The notes beneath the pieces are model-generated. The model ran no database searches. It was not told where the DNA came from and saw only the letters and a list, made by a program, of their open reading frames with translations. Shown one piece after another: positions 1 through 12,821 of a stretch of 64,000 nucleotides of DNA. The translations under genes and the position numbers were made by a program. How positions within the stretch are numbered: the first letter of the stretch is position 1; each line of letters starts with the position of its first letter. Origin of the DNA: Formicarius rufipectus (Eukaryota; Chordata; Aves; Passeriformes; Formicariidae); the NCBI GenBank assembly GCA_013399695.1, contig VXAU01000691.1, positions 124,001 through 188,000 of the forward strand, in the 5' to 3' direction.

Positions 1-3000
1 CTTCCTCCACAATAAAATGCTTCCCCTGACCCTGGTGAATGCAGAACTTGGTCAGATTAAAACTTTGGGTTTATTTGTACAGTATGTAGCAGGTTTCAGC
101 AGTACATACCCAAATTATACAGAACTGCAGCTGCATAATGATGGGCTTCCGAGTAATGTACAAAGAGCCTAACTAGCATAAAATGTGAATTTTACGGATT
201 TCAGAGTGATTCTCTGTTTAATTACACTACATTTTAGAAGCTTTGTGTGACCCTAAAAGATAGTTCTTTTTCAAAAAATGCAGCTTTAGATTGACATGTT
301 TAAATTTGAAAATGGATTGTGAGAAACGAATTGTGAGTCTTCCCATTGCTGAGATGTTCCTCATTTAGATGCCTCTTTCTTTTTTTAAATGGCCTCTTGG
401 GTTTCTTGCTGCTGTTTTCCAGGTAGAGGAGAAACTCATCCAAGCAGTTCATGTTCAAATTTGGCCTTTTATTGCTGGATTATCTCTAATACAAATTCCT
501 GTGTGGATTTAGCCAAGGGCACTGGATTGTGTGGCTGTGTCTGAGTGCCACCACCGGTCCTAGTGGTGACTGCAGACCAAAAGCACTGCTCAGAGCTGGA
601 GCCTGGTGAGAAACTCTGTCCTGGAGAAAGTCAAGGTAAAGACAGGCTGTCAGTTGTGAGGCAAACAAAAAATGCTGTGTGTTCATTCCAACTGTTCCAG
701 CAGGAACAAAATAATCTCAGCAAATCGAAGAGGAATCAGACAAGGCATCCCACTGCTCACCCACTTCATGCCTTTCAGTCACTTTGTGTGAGGAGCAAAA
801 ATCCTGTATGAATAGTGTCTCCTCTGAAAAATATTTATGACATTCTTATTCCAGCTTTTTGCTTTGTTTTCTTTTATTTTGTTACTGAAAGAAAAGGTTG
901 ACATATTGCTGTGTGGCTTGTCTTTAGGAGTATTCAGGGTAGTCCCTCTGATTAAGTTTTTCATATTAATACTGGAATTAATCAGCATGAAATTGCAAAA
1001 AGAAACCCACCCCTTCCATCTGGACAGTAAAAATGCAGAATAAACAACTCAAAGTCTATGTCTTCTATCTAAGTACATGATGGGTTAATCATTCATGAAG
1101 TAATCACTACCTTATAAGTGCGACTTACAGCTCAAGGGAAATGAAAAATAACATAAATACCATGCTGTTATTGTTCTTTATTATTGGAAGACATTCTCTG
1201 GTGTCAGTGCATGCAGGGAATGTTGGACAAGTGTTTAAAGAGATTAAAGCTACTGTTTGGGAAGGATTTTCAGAGAAAACTGGAAAAGCTATTACACAGT
1301 GTGCTACTTCATATTTTAGAAGGTTATAAAAACTTGCAGAATAGGTAATAAGGCTGAATAAACAAATACTTCAATGCCTTCTGAACTAAGGTTGTGTTTG
1401 CCTAAATAAGAGAGACATAAGCTTTTAATTTTTAATACAAGTAAAATTTCTTTCAAGTACCACTCTTTGTGATATAATAACTGCAGATCACAGAAGAATA
1501 GGGCTGAAGAAATCTTTTCAACTCTTTCAAATTTTTTTCCTCACCCATAAGAAAGGATCAGCTAAACTATTTATGATTGATATTTGCTGTTCTCTATGTG
1601 TCTTTATTTAGTACCTCAGGAGTTTTCAGACTTCTTTTTTCACAGTTGGGTTTTCCAAAGACATTATTTACATGGGCTTTGGGCTTAGTCATCAGTGCTG
1701 GTTTTCCTCTTCATTTTCTCATGGCCTTTGTCCCTGCCCAACCTTTCTGCTTCTGAGCAGCTTTGGATCCCTCAGAATCCTTTCCAGTTTCCTCTGTTTT
1801 TCTCTCTTATGTTTTCCAGCTTGTTGCTCATTTATATTAAGCCGGATCGAATCGCTACAGTTTTGGTTGGGTTTGGTGGTGATGTTTTAATGAAAAGCTC
1901 AGGTACCTCCAAGCTGCATTTTTCCTTACCCTTCCATTCATGCCCTCAGGCAAGGGTGGGTTGTAGTGGTGGGGGTGAGTGGGGTGTCTGCTGCACCAGC
2001 TTCATTTCTGCTCCCTCAATCACAACCTTCTGAGCTCTCCCTAAGTGAGTTTTGTCCCATGCAGTGGTTTTGTCACTTGGGCAGTTACTGTCACCAGTTT
2101 TTTTTTCTAATGAGAGCCTTATTTTTTTTATGTAGCCTAAGCCACCACATGCCTCCCTGAATGTGTATTTGCATGAAACTGTTACCTATGATATCATTCC
2201 ATTTATCCTCAAATTACTTTAATGGCATCTTGTTTAACAAAAAAGGAGAAATGAGCATTTTACACTCAAGAGCTTAGGAAAGAAGCCTTGGACTGGAAAC
2301 TGGCTGGGAAGCTCACATGATTTCCCTTCTCATGAATGTGGCTAGAAATCTGAATATAAATCACTTTAAGGTTTGCTCTGTGTTTCAAACACCAGTTTTG
2401 GGACTCGAATTTGTGTCTGTGCTGTACATAGAGTGTATTTGGTTTCATATTTTGGGTCAGGGGATTGACTCAGCAATGTTTGGATGGCAGCTCTCCTGGG
2501 CCCCCGTTGGTACTTGCAGGCTAGGGAAACTGCTGCAAAATGTGCATTTAATTCCAATAATAATAATGTGACTCCTCCTCCCAAAGAGGGAAAAATAACC
2601 CCCAACATAATAAGTGCTGTTGAGCACTTTGAACATGTTCAGAAAGTCTGCAAACTGTCTGAAAGTTTTAAGGTGCAATAAGGCAGAAGCCTTAAGTTAT
2701 CTGCAGACATCAAAAAGACTGATGCTGCTGTCATGCTGATTTTGTTTTCCTTTTGTTGCATAAATATATATATATGTGGAGCACATTAAAAATATTGGAG
2801 GTAATCTGAAGTGGTTCATAAAACCTTGCTGGTTTGCAAATCACTCGGATATTTTAACTGCACTGCCTGGTTCTGAGTTAGCATCTGCAGGCATCTTGCG
2901 TTATATTATACCTTGGAATTGCATCTGAAACTTGGGGATACTGATCCAGAAACTTGGTATTTAAGCTTTAAGGAAAAGAGCAACTTCTGTGTAAGATCCC

Positions 3001-5898
3001 TGGAGTGAAAATCTGCTCATGGTAACTTCAACAGCTTCTCCTTTGTTTAAATAATGCTGCTGGTTTTGTCTTTCCACCGCACTTCAGTGGAAGAAGCTTT
3101 TTTTTAAGGCTCTTTACTTTCAGCTTTCTGAGATTCTTCATGTTTATGGCCATTGATTTTCTTGAGATGCTCCTGTAAGGCTTAAAAAGTTCTTCTCTAG
3201 TGAACCATGACACATATTTTTGGTACCAAAACTCAGGGGCTTTGAAAGGAGTGCTGCTTTCTAGTGCAGACATCTGTACAGTTTATTCTGTATATGCAGA
3301 TATCTGGGGTTATAAATATTTGTTATACTGGTAGCTGAAGGTCTCTCTGAAAAGAAGTGAAACTGGTGGTGACTTTGAATTTGAAGTAATTAAATGATTG
3401 TTATATAATTTCACAAACATCAAATAATCTTGATGAATAAACAACATTTCTAATATTCAACAGTTAATGATTAAGACAATTTGTTTTCAGGTGTTAAAAG
3501 GCATTTAAAATATTCTGATATTTTACTGTGTTAGTGCTTAAGTTATGCCTGCAACAATAGGACTTTTAGTATGTATTTCGGTTACTTATATGCCTGTAAG
3601 ATTTCCCCCAGACATTTAGCACTAACCTCTGTGGGACAGCTGATTGTACCTAATTACCATTCTCAAGATCCACTAACTCATTTTCCCCCACCCCCTGCTA
3701 TATTTACTTTTCATGTGATGGGTTATAAAAACTCTTACTCTGAGGACTCAAAAATCCATTTTTTTTTTTTTTTGTACAGTTGGTTCAAAATGTTCTGCAG
3801 TCACAGATAGTATTGCCTGGGCGTTTTACATAAAGCAAAGCCAAGGTTATGTAATAGAAACAGAATATGTAATGTATGGCAAATAATATTTGTGATTCTT
3901 CTGCTCCCAAATTCTGTTACCTGAAGCTGAGCCGATTCTGTTCTGTTTCTTTTTGTGGTCACCAATTCACGTGTCTCCCATGTCCCTGGAGAGCTGGACG
4001 GTTCTATGACTACTGAGTCCAGCAAGTATTAGAACCAGTTCCAAAACATTTCCTAGAACTGCTGACATGGTGAGACCAGACAAAAAAACCAGTGCTCTGA
4101 AATACTTCATCTTAAGAAAAATGTAAAGTGAATGTCATATAACACTTACTTGATGATAAACTAATGTAAATGCACAAAATAATTGTCTTCGCCTGCATGA
4201 AGATAAATAGCTTTTCCTGAACTAGCACGATTTTGCATATAAATTGTTACCATTTTAGTTATCCTTTTTTTTTTTTGAAATAAATTTTAAATTGGCTGTA
4301 AAAGCAAAGTGTGATATGTCCACTTGAGCATCACAATATCGACATAGGCCACTTCTGTGGTTCTGTATAAGAGAAACCAATGGCATTGTTCCCTGAGCAA
4401 TTGTTTCAGCCACTGGACAGAAGTGCTGTTTCTTTCCATTCTTCCCCCATATCCAAGAGTCAGGAGGTGTGGACTCTGATGCCCATGGATTCTCAGCGTG
4501 TGTGTGGCTGGAATTTCAGGACCACGAAGGGGATGTGCATCTGCTGGGCTGTCACCTGGGAGGGTGGCACTGTGTGAGTGGCACCCTCAGTTCTCTCAGT
4601 TCTCATCACAGCTCTACCACATCACAAGGGTTTGTGAGCAGAGAAACGTCCACAGCACGTTGTTGGTGTCAAAGCAAGGTCAAATAGTAGTAGCAAACAC
4701 ATTTAGTAAATATTATAGTAGTTTCAAAGTGTTTTGTTTTCAGTTGGAAAGTATTTCCCCTGGTGTACTTGTACAAGGGAGTAAAAATGAAGAATATTGT
4801 AAACATGAAAGTTACTAAGAATTCTGGGCTCGGATGAGTCAACTGCCAGGCAACTGCTTCACATGGTATTTGCTGAGCTGATTTGGGACCCAAAACCAGT
4901 TGTCTGGAATTTTTAGCAGAGGGATGTAGTGAATGTCTGCATTTCATCTGACACACTGAAATCTCACTCTTAATGAAAACAGCATTTCTAATACTTCAGT
5001 AAATGAAATCAATGAATATTCACATGAAGAATTAAATTCCTCTCATTTTCCCTGAGTACCAACTATCCTGGACATGTTTGGACACCTCCTTACTCTTATT
5101 ACTTCTGTTTTGTGGAGAAATAGTTTCTCATTTTGCTTTTTGTAGCTAATAATAGTTTAACAGGTAATAGTTGGCAGCCCTTGAAAATGGATTCATTTCT
5201 CTAGATCTCTAACTGTAATGTTTTCTTCTCAGCCTCATCAGAATGGTCATGGTGCTCAGTCTGGCCTCAGAAAGTCAATTTTTTTTTTGTCTGAAACCCT
5301 GAAAATTACTTCAATGTATTTGTGAGGATGCTGCTTATATTGACTATCGTCTCTTTCCTGGCTCTCCTGTTTTTGCCTTTGCCTTAACCAGCAGCCTTCC
5401 TAAATACCAACACAGTGATACAAACTAGTTATGCAATCTAGTGCTAGAGTTCCCACTTTACTGCTGATACTGGAAACCCTCTCCCTGTGAAACAGCAGGA
5501 AAAACATCCTTTCTTATTTAGTCTCATAAGGAAACAATGTCTGAAGATTTGGGTGTGGGACACTCTGTGTTTGGTAACTCAGGAGTGGGTCCAGCTCAAG
5601 GGTAGCAGTTTATTCCTGCATGGGACGATTCCCAGTTTGTCCCATTAAATAAGTACTGCAGCCACAGAAAGAACAGCTGCGCTCTGCTGCTCCCGTGTGT
5701 GGGCGTGGCATTAAGGCCTCGCTGACAGATGTTTTGGATGACTCCAATATTCCTGACTGGCAAATCCCACAGGGAATTATGGAGGATTCCTCAAAGGATG
5801 TAAATAAGCGTCTGTAAAAATCCCAAGGGGCTGGGTGGCACCTTCTGAGCAGCCAGGCTTAGTGGCACTTTTCACTCCCTGCACAGCAGTAACTGTCC
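1..5898. other. AT-rich unique sequence without a recognised gene
   Basis: About 5.9 kb of CpG-poor, AT-rich DNA. Open frames are short, overlap on both strands and match nothing I recognise. Local features are a short TA run near 2763-2776, a 15-base T run at 3759-3773 and an 11-base T run near 4267. One splice-like pair lies at 1950-1974: a long pyrimidine tract ending in CAG, 25 bases, then GTGAGT. It is too short and isolated to call an exon. Confidence 0.6.
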
Positions 5899-6909
5899 TG
5901 TTGGGGTGGTTCTCACCCGGTGTCCACTCAAACATCCCAGGGGGAAGGGGAAAAGGAGAAAAGACAAAAAACAGCTGAGAGATAACAGCAAAACAAACTC
6001 AGAATAGCTAAATACTTAAATTTATTACTAACAGGATAAGAACTAAAACTAAAGGTACTAAAACTAAAAAGTAAGAAATCAGTCTTAAGAGCACCCCTCT
6101 CCTCCCACTCCCTCCCTCCCTCCAGCAGTTCCAGGGAGCAGGGAATGGGGGTTTGCAGGTGGGTGTTGTTGCTGCCATTGCTCTTGTCCTGGGGGTCACT
6201 CCATGGGGGGCAGTCGGGTCTCTGCCCCCCGATGGGCTCCGTGGGCTGCAGGGGGACAACCTGCTCCCCCACGGTCCTGCCCACGGGCTGCAGGGGGGAC
6301 ACAGCTCTCAGTCCTTCCCCTGCTCCCCTGGGGTCCCTCCCATGGGAGACAGTCCTCGATAGACTCTCCAACGTGAGTCCACCCCCCGGGCAACACTTCT
6401 ACCAGGGGAAAAACCTGCTCCAGGTGCATCTCCTTCTCCAGCAGTCATGGCCACAAGATCTTGCTCCACCCTGGGCCTCCCCCAGGGCAACAGCTCCTTC
6501 AGGCATCCACCTGCTCCTCCAGGGGCTGCAGGGGGGTCTCCGCACCCCGAAAGATCTCCACAGACTTCAGGGAGAGGGGATGGGAGGAATAGTTTTCAAT
6601 CCTTCCCCCCCACCCTGCTCCAGCGTGGGGTCCCTCCTTCACCTCCTCCTGCTCCGACCTTGGTCTCTGTGTTGTTATCTCATGGCTGGAATTATTTCAA
6701 TTGTGCAACACTTACAGTTCCTAAACATGTTATCACAGAGGTGTGACTGTGATTCTTAATTGGCTCAACTCTGTCCTCCAGCAGGAAGTCCCTCCTGGAC
6801 CTGGCTGTCCTTGGCTACACAGGACAGGGGAGGCTTCTGGCAGCTTCTAACAGAAACCATCCTGGAAGCCCCCCGTGCTACTAAAATTCAGCTACAGAAA
6901 CCCATGACA
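5899..6909 (-). mobile_element. Solo LTR of an avian endogenous retrovirus (minus strand)
   Basis: Read on the minus strand the element begins TGTCATGGG at 6909 and ends in CA at 5899, giving the TG...CA ends of an LTR and a length near 1.01 kb. It carries a minus-strand AATAAA polyadenylation signal at 6021-6026, followed by a T/G-rich stretch as expected downstream of cleavage. The middle (about 6200-6560) is GC-rich and internally repetitive, with CTGCAGCCC-like words recurring. The layout matches a GC-rich LTR family common in songbird genomes. A block around 6826-6858 is shared with the element at 8087-8546. No gag, pol or env sequence flanks it, so it is probably a solo LTR. I could not find a convincing target-site duplication, so the outer ends are approximate. 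The exact family name is not assigned. Confidence 0.72.
6021..6026 (-). promoter_or_regulatory. Polyadenylation signal inside the LTR
   Basis: TTTATT on the plus strand reads AATAAA on the minus strand, the orientation of the LTR. A T/G-rich run follows on the minus strand, as expected for a working 3' processing site. Its position in the last eighth of the LTR is typical. Confidence 0.5.
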
Positions 6910-6944
6910 CGTGTATAAACACATCAGGAGTATCTGATGGTCTG

Positions 6945-7400
6945 TGATGAGGGGCGGAGAACCCGCTTTGTTTCTCAGCTGCATACGCCTCCTAATGTCC
7001 CCCATAAGGAGACCTACACGCACGTACTTTCACACAGCTCACTGGATCACAACCCGAATGGTATTTTAATGTTTGTGTCCCTGGAACAGAAGGGGTCACC
7101 GCTGAAGCCCTGGGACCTGGTGAGCACACCAGTTAATGACGCAGAGCTTCCCGGCTTGGCTGGGAAGAGATATTTCCCTATTCCTGCGTGAGTGCAGCGC
7201 TGTCGGCTGTCTAGTCGCTGATAGCAAGGAGAACATTGCCACCCTTTGGCCGCCAAGGAAAGGCACACGGGGAGAGCAGCAGCGTTACGCAAGTTGGGGA
7301 TGCTGCAGCAAAACTCTTTAAGAGGATATTCATTTGTAACGTGGCTGCTCAGCAGCGGTAGCCCCGTTGGGTGGAGGTTGGAGGCATCATTTGCTTTGAT
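6945..7400. promoter_or_regulatory. CpG-enriched patch next to the LTR
   Basis: About twenty CpG dinucleotides fall in this 450-bp stretch, several times the density of the surrounding DNA by eye. It starts about 35 bp beyond the LTR start and its sequence does not resemble the LTR. It includes the near-palindrome CTTTGGCCGCCAAGG at 7243-7257. An 84-codon plus-strand frame (6937-7191) is open here, but its product is not recognised. Retained CpGs can mark an unmethylated promoter or enhancer, so this is a candidate rather than a demonstrated element. Confidence 0.35.
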
Positions 7401-7420
7401 TTAGTGTATCTCATACCACG

Positions 7421-7740
7421 GTGATGTGTTTAGAGAGAATATATTATGCTACGTACTAATTATGTTTTCCTGAGAGCCGAATTACATATGCATTGTGGAG
7501 ATAGGATGAAGGCTACCATGGTTACCATTGTGCACCCAGGAACTTATTTTATACAGTGCCAATTAATCTGAGGTAATGCTTGAGAGAGAAGAACATTGAA
7601 TAAGAAATGCTAATGTCTGAGCTGAAAGATTGGTATTAGATAGAAAAGCACCGCTTTTATTGAAGATTATATGTCAGGGTCAGCATTTATAAGTGAATCC
7701 ACCTGTAAGACTAAAATCAACAGTTCTGTCTTACATTAAA
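7421..7740. promoter_or_regulatory. Candidate conserved noncoding element with an RFX-like X-box
   Basis: This stretch follows the CpG patch directly. It has several TAATTA/ATTA homeodomain-type cores, and the minus strand of 7512-7525 reads GTAACCATGGTAGC. That fits the RFX X-box layout GTNRCC, short spacer, RGYAAC with one mismatch. No repeat or coding frame explains it. Conservation is inferred from texture only and was not measured. Confidence 0.22.
7512..7525 (-). promoter_or_regulatory. RFX X-box-like motif
   Basis: GTAACC-AT-GGTAGC on the minus strand. The first half-site fits GTNRCC exactly and the second fits RGYAAC with one mismatch. RFX factors bind such imperfect palindromes at ciliary and neuronal genes. 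A single motif is weak evidence by itself. Confidence 0.25.
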
Positions 7741-8086
7741 AAAACTGTGTCTCTCTAGGCCTAATCAACACACAGGACACACTGCTGCTTTATCAAGGAT
7801 ATTCTCTGAATAGGAGGTTTTTTTCCCTTCTCATGGTTTTAACAGCAAATTCCTGCAGTTGAGACTGGAATTGGGGATTATTGTTATGTCACAATGTGTC
7901 ACATTTGCACAGTGCAAAGACATCTAAACCCAATGCAGGCTGCAGTTGCGAGGGACAAATCTTATGCCTCTGGCCAAAGACTTCCAGGGGGCAAGGACTG
8001 AGTGAAGCAGAGCTCTGACTCCTTCCTCTTCCTCACAGCTCCCTTTGGCCCATGTGATGTTGCTGATGTGGCTACTCAGTCAGCTC
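7741..8086. other. Unique spacer between two LTR pieces
   Basis: About 350 bp of unique sequence ending where the second LTR begins. No gene or repeat was recognised. Confidence 0.5.
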
Positions 8087-8546
8087 TGTTGGGTTTGCAT
8101 GGCAAGGTTTTGGTAGGGAGTGGGATACAGGAGTGCCTTCTGTGAGAAGCTGCTGGAAGCTTCCCCAGTATCCAAGAGAGCCAATGCCAGTGACTCCAAG
8201 GTGGACCTGCTGCTGGCCCAGCCCACCAGGGACTGTGGCAGCACCTCTGAGCTAATGCATGTAAGAAAGGAAAGAGTTCCTGCAGGGGAGCAACTGCAAC
8301 GAGAGGAGGGGAGTGAGAAGATGTGGGAGAAGCAGCCCTGCAGCCCCTGGAGGAGCACAGACCCTCCTGCAGCCCCTGCAGGACCCCCATGCCAGGGCAG
8401 GTGGGTGCCTGAGCAAACCTGAGTCCCCAGGGGAAGCCCACACTGGAGCAGGTTTGCTGGTGGGACTTGTGACCCCGTGGGGGACCCACTGTGGAGCAGC
8501 CCGCTCCTGAAGCACTGTGCAAAGGGGCCCACCTGCAGCCTGGGGG
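8087..8546 (+). mobile_element. Truncated LTR of the same avian ERV family (plus strand)
   Basis: It begins TGTTGGGTTTGCATGGCAAG at 8087, a plausible LTR start. It continues through a segment at 8136-8166 (GAGAAGCTGCTGGAAGC and flanks) that aligns with the minus strand of 6826-6858 in the other LTR. GC-rich blocks with recurring 'accccgtgggggacccac'-like phrases run to about 8546. The sequence then turns abruptly AT-rich, without the AATAAA part of the LTR, so the 3' half appears lost. Long overlapping open frames of 150-178 codons on its minus strand come from its GC-rich, stop-poor composition and are not genes. Confidence 0.65.
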
Positions 8547-11500
8547 GATTATTTTTTTAATCATTACATTTGATTTGACCGTTTTGCAAAAAATGTATGT
8601 GACACTGGACATTTAATCTTTAGAGGAAATTCTTCCATTCCCTTTCATTCACTGTAATGCCTGGCCAGCTGGATGGAAGTGAACTTGGCTGAGGTTATCC
8701 TGAAACAGATGAGAAAATCCTTGCGTCCCAAATTCTGCTGGCTGAGCAACATCACATTCTATGGGCCTGGCAATTTTTGGCAAAAGAATAATGCCAACAA
8801 AGAGTTGGGAGGCAGCAGTTTCAGCTCCCACAGATGTTTCAGCAGTGAATAGCTGCTCAAGGCAGCAGTTCTGATGCTTAAGTTATGGAAAGTTTAACTA
8901 GAAATTTAGCTCCTAAAATACATTGGTACCTCTTCTAAGTGTTATTCATTAAACGTAGTCCATTGGCTTATATGACCTGTAACTATATTCTTACTGTCCT
9001 CCATGAAAAACTGATTTGCTGCACTTAGTAAAGGACACCAATGAAAATGAAAGTAAAGCTTTTTCAACAATATTGCTAAAAGAGACTATTGAGTTTCAAT
9101 AACTTTTCATATTTTTTTTAGTGATAATCACTTTTAAACTGATTTTACAGTGCTCTTAATGCAGTGATATTAAGTATGATTGAAGATGCTCAACTGTTGA
9201 GTTCTCTCAGCTATTTTACCATATTACATACAGAGCATCTCTCCTGAGATGCTTTGAAATGTAATATGGGTGTAAACATTTCTCTCTACATGGAAGTCAG
9301 AGCTATTCATTTGCCTCCTTACTCTGTACTTCAACAGACCCTGGAGATTCATCTATATCTGTCTTTTGTTTTGAAGAACATGTAATATTTCTGATTTCTA
9401 ATCAGAATTAATTGTTCACTCAAGGGGTGTAAGAGAGAAAAGTCGTAATGATTTATGATAATCAAACATGATGAAGTTCATTATAAAAAGCATTATATAT
9501 AATTTTCTTTATTACATGGGAATACTTTCTTCTAAGGTATTTTCAGCAGAAATATTTACTAGCCAAATGTTTTGGAAAATAATTAGCTGCTGCTTCAGAT
9601 CCTATGTATTAAATTTTGTGTTGAACTAAAAAAAGAGCTGTGCAGCAAACAAGGGCATTTCTGTATATCTGTTGAGGCAAGTTCACATTTAATCATAGAG
9701 CTCTTGGCTAGACTATTTCTGCAACCTGTGTCAGTGGAAGATATACGAGCTTAGAAAGGGAGTTTGTATCATTATCTCATTATCTAATTTCAGTAGTAAA
9801 ATAATTGAGTTGTCTAAATGCCTATCAGTGGAAAGCCAGTGGAAATGGTAGATCTGTAGTCATGCACAGAACCCTTGGCTGGTCTTTCTGGTGGAATCTG
9901 CCTGTTCTCTGAACTACTCTGCTTGAAATTGTTGCTTTCTATTAATTTTTCTTATAATGCTTCCAGTCAGTGATTTCATTTATTAATTACAAACACCTCT
10001 TGCAGGTCTCCCTTTAGCTCTGGCAGCAGAACAGTTGACTTGTAAAGAACACACTCGATGTGACCAGGCAAACAACGGGGGAGCTCCAGGTAGGTCAGGT
10101 GTTGAATTTGCTCGAGGGCTGCAAACAGCAGCTCTGAAAGCAGCATATTTCAGATATTGCTACATCAGGCAAGGTGGGTGAGGCATTTGGAGAGCAGCTG
10201 CTGCTCTGGATGGGTGGACACACAGATGGGGAGGTTCTGAGTGACTGAGCATTGCTGAGGTTGCCCAGCAAGCTGGCACAGATTTGTCTCTCAGCTAGGA
10301 CGCCTGCAGCAGGGCTGGGGGCCATTGCAGCTGCAAACCTGGAACTGAGAGCAGGGCAGACAAAGGAAACAATATTAATTAATATTATTTTTTAGAAGAT
10401 TAACTTTAAAATCTTAAGTATCTAGAGAGGAAGTTTATGTATTAAGAAAAAGTAGGACACGGAATAAAAGAACCTCACTTCATTTACAATCCAAATAAAA
10501 GTACATAAAACAGGGTTTTTTGCAATTTATGATGCTCTTAGAAATTAGGACTCATCCTGCAAACACAAACCATTACAATGGGACCAACAGAATAATCATT
10601 GTTTGCTTGACAGTAGCTGTGGCAGGGTAGTGTCTGCTAAATTATACTAAAATGAATGAAAAGTTGAATTATATACCTGTTGAATTATACTTTTGAAGAA
10701 GGCTCACCATTGCTTCTAATGGCATTAACTTATTCCTCCTACTCCTTCTGCTTTCCCAATGTGCAAATTCCCTGCTTTTTGGCAATTTTTGGTTTTGTAC
10801 TTAGGCTTTATAATTTAGCACCATAAATAGCTGAGACTGGCAAGCAGAGTGTAACTGATAACATATCCAGCAGTTCCTTTTATGTTCTGGGGTAATTGTA
10901 AACACAGAATAAAACCGATTATTTAGCAAATGTAGCAGTAGTCACCAAAGTTGGTTTTAATTTTAGATTTCAGTCTGTAACCGGTAGGAAGATGTTGCTC
11001 TGTACTGGTTGACCTCTCCTGAGGATGGAAGGAGCCAGGAACTCCCATAACTCCTCTCTCAAAAGGTCCCCCTGAATCTCTTTGTTTTGTAGCAAACCGT
11101 GTGACTGCGGAGAAAGAGTGGGATTTGTGTACTGCCTGCAAGCCCATCACCTCACTGCTGAGTGCTTGATTTATCCTTTCTCTGGGAGAGATGCAGTTTG
11201 TGGGCATGTTTGATTGTTAGGACTTTTTACGAGGCCTCTTATGGCAAAACTCCGTTTGGAATGACTTTAAGGTTATGCTGTCCTCAAGGCAGAAGTAGGA
11301 CTCTGTTTTCACTCAAGCATGTGTAATGTAGAGGAAGGCAGTTCTGCCAGTGAGCTAAATTCTTCAGTGTGGAAGAAAAGGAGAGTCCCAGTGAGCAGCC
11401 TTTTGCCCATTTACTCCCTCCAGAGCAATGACATTTGTTCTCCATGGCATTTTCTCTTGAGAGGACCAGTTATTGGCTCATGTCACAAGCAGTCTACCAT

Positions 11501-12821
11501 TCCTCAGTGATATATTCCTTGAGGCCTACATGGATCATTTTCAATACTCAGTATTCCAAATTTCCCTCTTACTGCTTGTAGGAATGTGTGGTGGTTGTGA
11601 GAACAGAAATTGTTCTTGAGTATGTGTTAAAGTTCATTTGGTTTTCCTGCTGATGCAGCGCTGTGAGGTGTTGGGTGTGTGTGTATAGACATGTATAGGT
11701 TTATAGGAATAAAAGGCTTCAGTGGCCTTTTATCATTAATTAGTTGACCCTAATTCTATCCAGACCTCTGCCACTTGCAGAGCCTGCCTAGATAAACAGA
11801 ATATCAATAGATAATCACAATGGCAAAAGTCCCTCTTCTTCCTTTACGCACTGCAGATGGTTTGAAGGGTAAGTAGCAAACAAGATATATAAATAATAGT
11901 ATTATATTAGCCTATATATTGTCATATATAGACTAAATTTTTGGTGCTTTGAGGACGGTTAAAGCAACCAAATTCAAGACGTGCTGAGGGGTACAAGATT
12001 AGAATGACAAAGTGATATTTAGATTTGATGGCAAGCACAAGGGCACATCCCCACTATCCCCCTGTTATTGGAGCTCTCTGCTGACGTTCCTCTTGCTTCA
12101 CTTCTAGAATAAAACTTCTACTTCCTCTTCCGTATAAAATGTTAGTGTTTCTGCTCTGGTTTGCTTTCTGAGGGAGTTGTGGCAGATGTTAAGTGTGTAA
12201 GAACACATTGAAATGCTCTGGTACCTGGTGTGGGGAGCAAACCTGTTCCCTTGGCTTGGGCCGAGTGCCAGGAGCACACACAGTGACACCCCGGCAGGTG
12301 GCACCCAGCTGGCACCCAGCACTGCCTGGCACTGGCAGGGCTCTTACTGAGGCTCTTCTGTGTTGCAGGACAGGTTTTGCAAAATAGAGCACGAGAGGAA
12401 AAAGAAATAATTCACAAATAACACAAAAGAATAGGAAGGTAACCCATTTATGAACTTACTCCAGTCTGGGCTCATGGCTTTTTTATCCTTCCTGGTTAAA
12501 TATGCCAACTGTTCTGGGGCTGTGCACAGTACATTAAACAACTTAATCATACTGTCCTCTCTTGCATTAATAAATCTAGCGTTTGTATTCCTGAAGCAGA
12601 TGTTTTCTTCTCTTGTTCTACTTTAGTTCTTCTTCAGAATACAAATCCCAGCTCATTTCCATTTTTTCCAGACCTAACACTTTAAAAGTTTTGTTCTCCT
12701 GTTTGATTTTTAACCCTCTACAGTGATAATCGAGTGCTTTGAGGGCCACTTGTTTATTTTTCAAATAAATATTCCCTTAGATGTTAAGTATTTCCCAGTA
12801 TTCTTGATCTCCTTCTGGAAG
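8547..12821. other. AT-rich unique sequence, no recognised gene
   Basis: Mostly AT-rich single-copy-looking DNA. A small GC-richer island at about 10020-10340 and another at 12220-12370 carry no recognised motif. The only gene-like signal is the splice-flanked 12-nt segment at 11857-11868, listed separately. Confidence 0.5.
11857..11868 (+). other. Possible 12-nt microexon
   Basis: A strong pyrimidine tract (CTCTTCTTCCTTTACGCACTGCAG, as read across 11833-11856) ends in an AG acceptor. Twelve bases follow, then a full GTAAGT donor at 11869. The length is four codons, so including or skipping it would keep frame. Two of the three phases are open; phase 0 meets TGA. A TGC lies directly before the acceptor AG, as often seen at SRRM4-regulated neuronal microexons. 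No flanking exons are recognised, so this could be chance. Confidence 0.2.

Noticed and set aside
1950..1974. 25-nt segment between a CAG acceptor and a GTGAGT donor
   Set aside because: A G-rich donor context, non-triplet length and no neighbouring exon make a decoy pair more likely.
6145..6759. 204-codon plus-strand open frame and several overlapping frames on both strands
   Set aside because: It lies wholly inside the LTR and is antisense to it. The openness comes from GC-rich, stop-poor repeated blocks.
5899..8546. Considered as a complete provirus with two LTRs
   Set aside because: The LTRs face opposite directions, only about 1.2 kb separates them, and no retroviral gene remnant lies between.
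8076..8612. 178- and 150-codon minus-strand frames
   Set aside because: They cover the truncated LTR on its antisense strand and have no recognisable domain.
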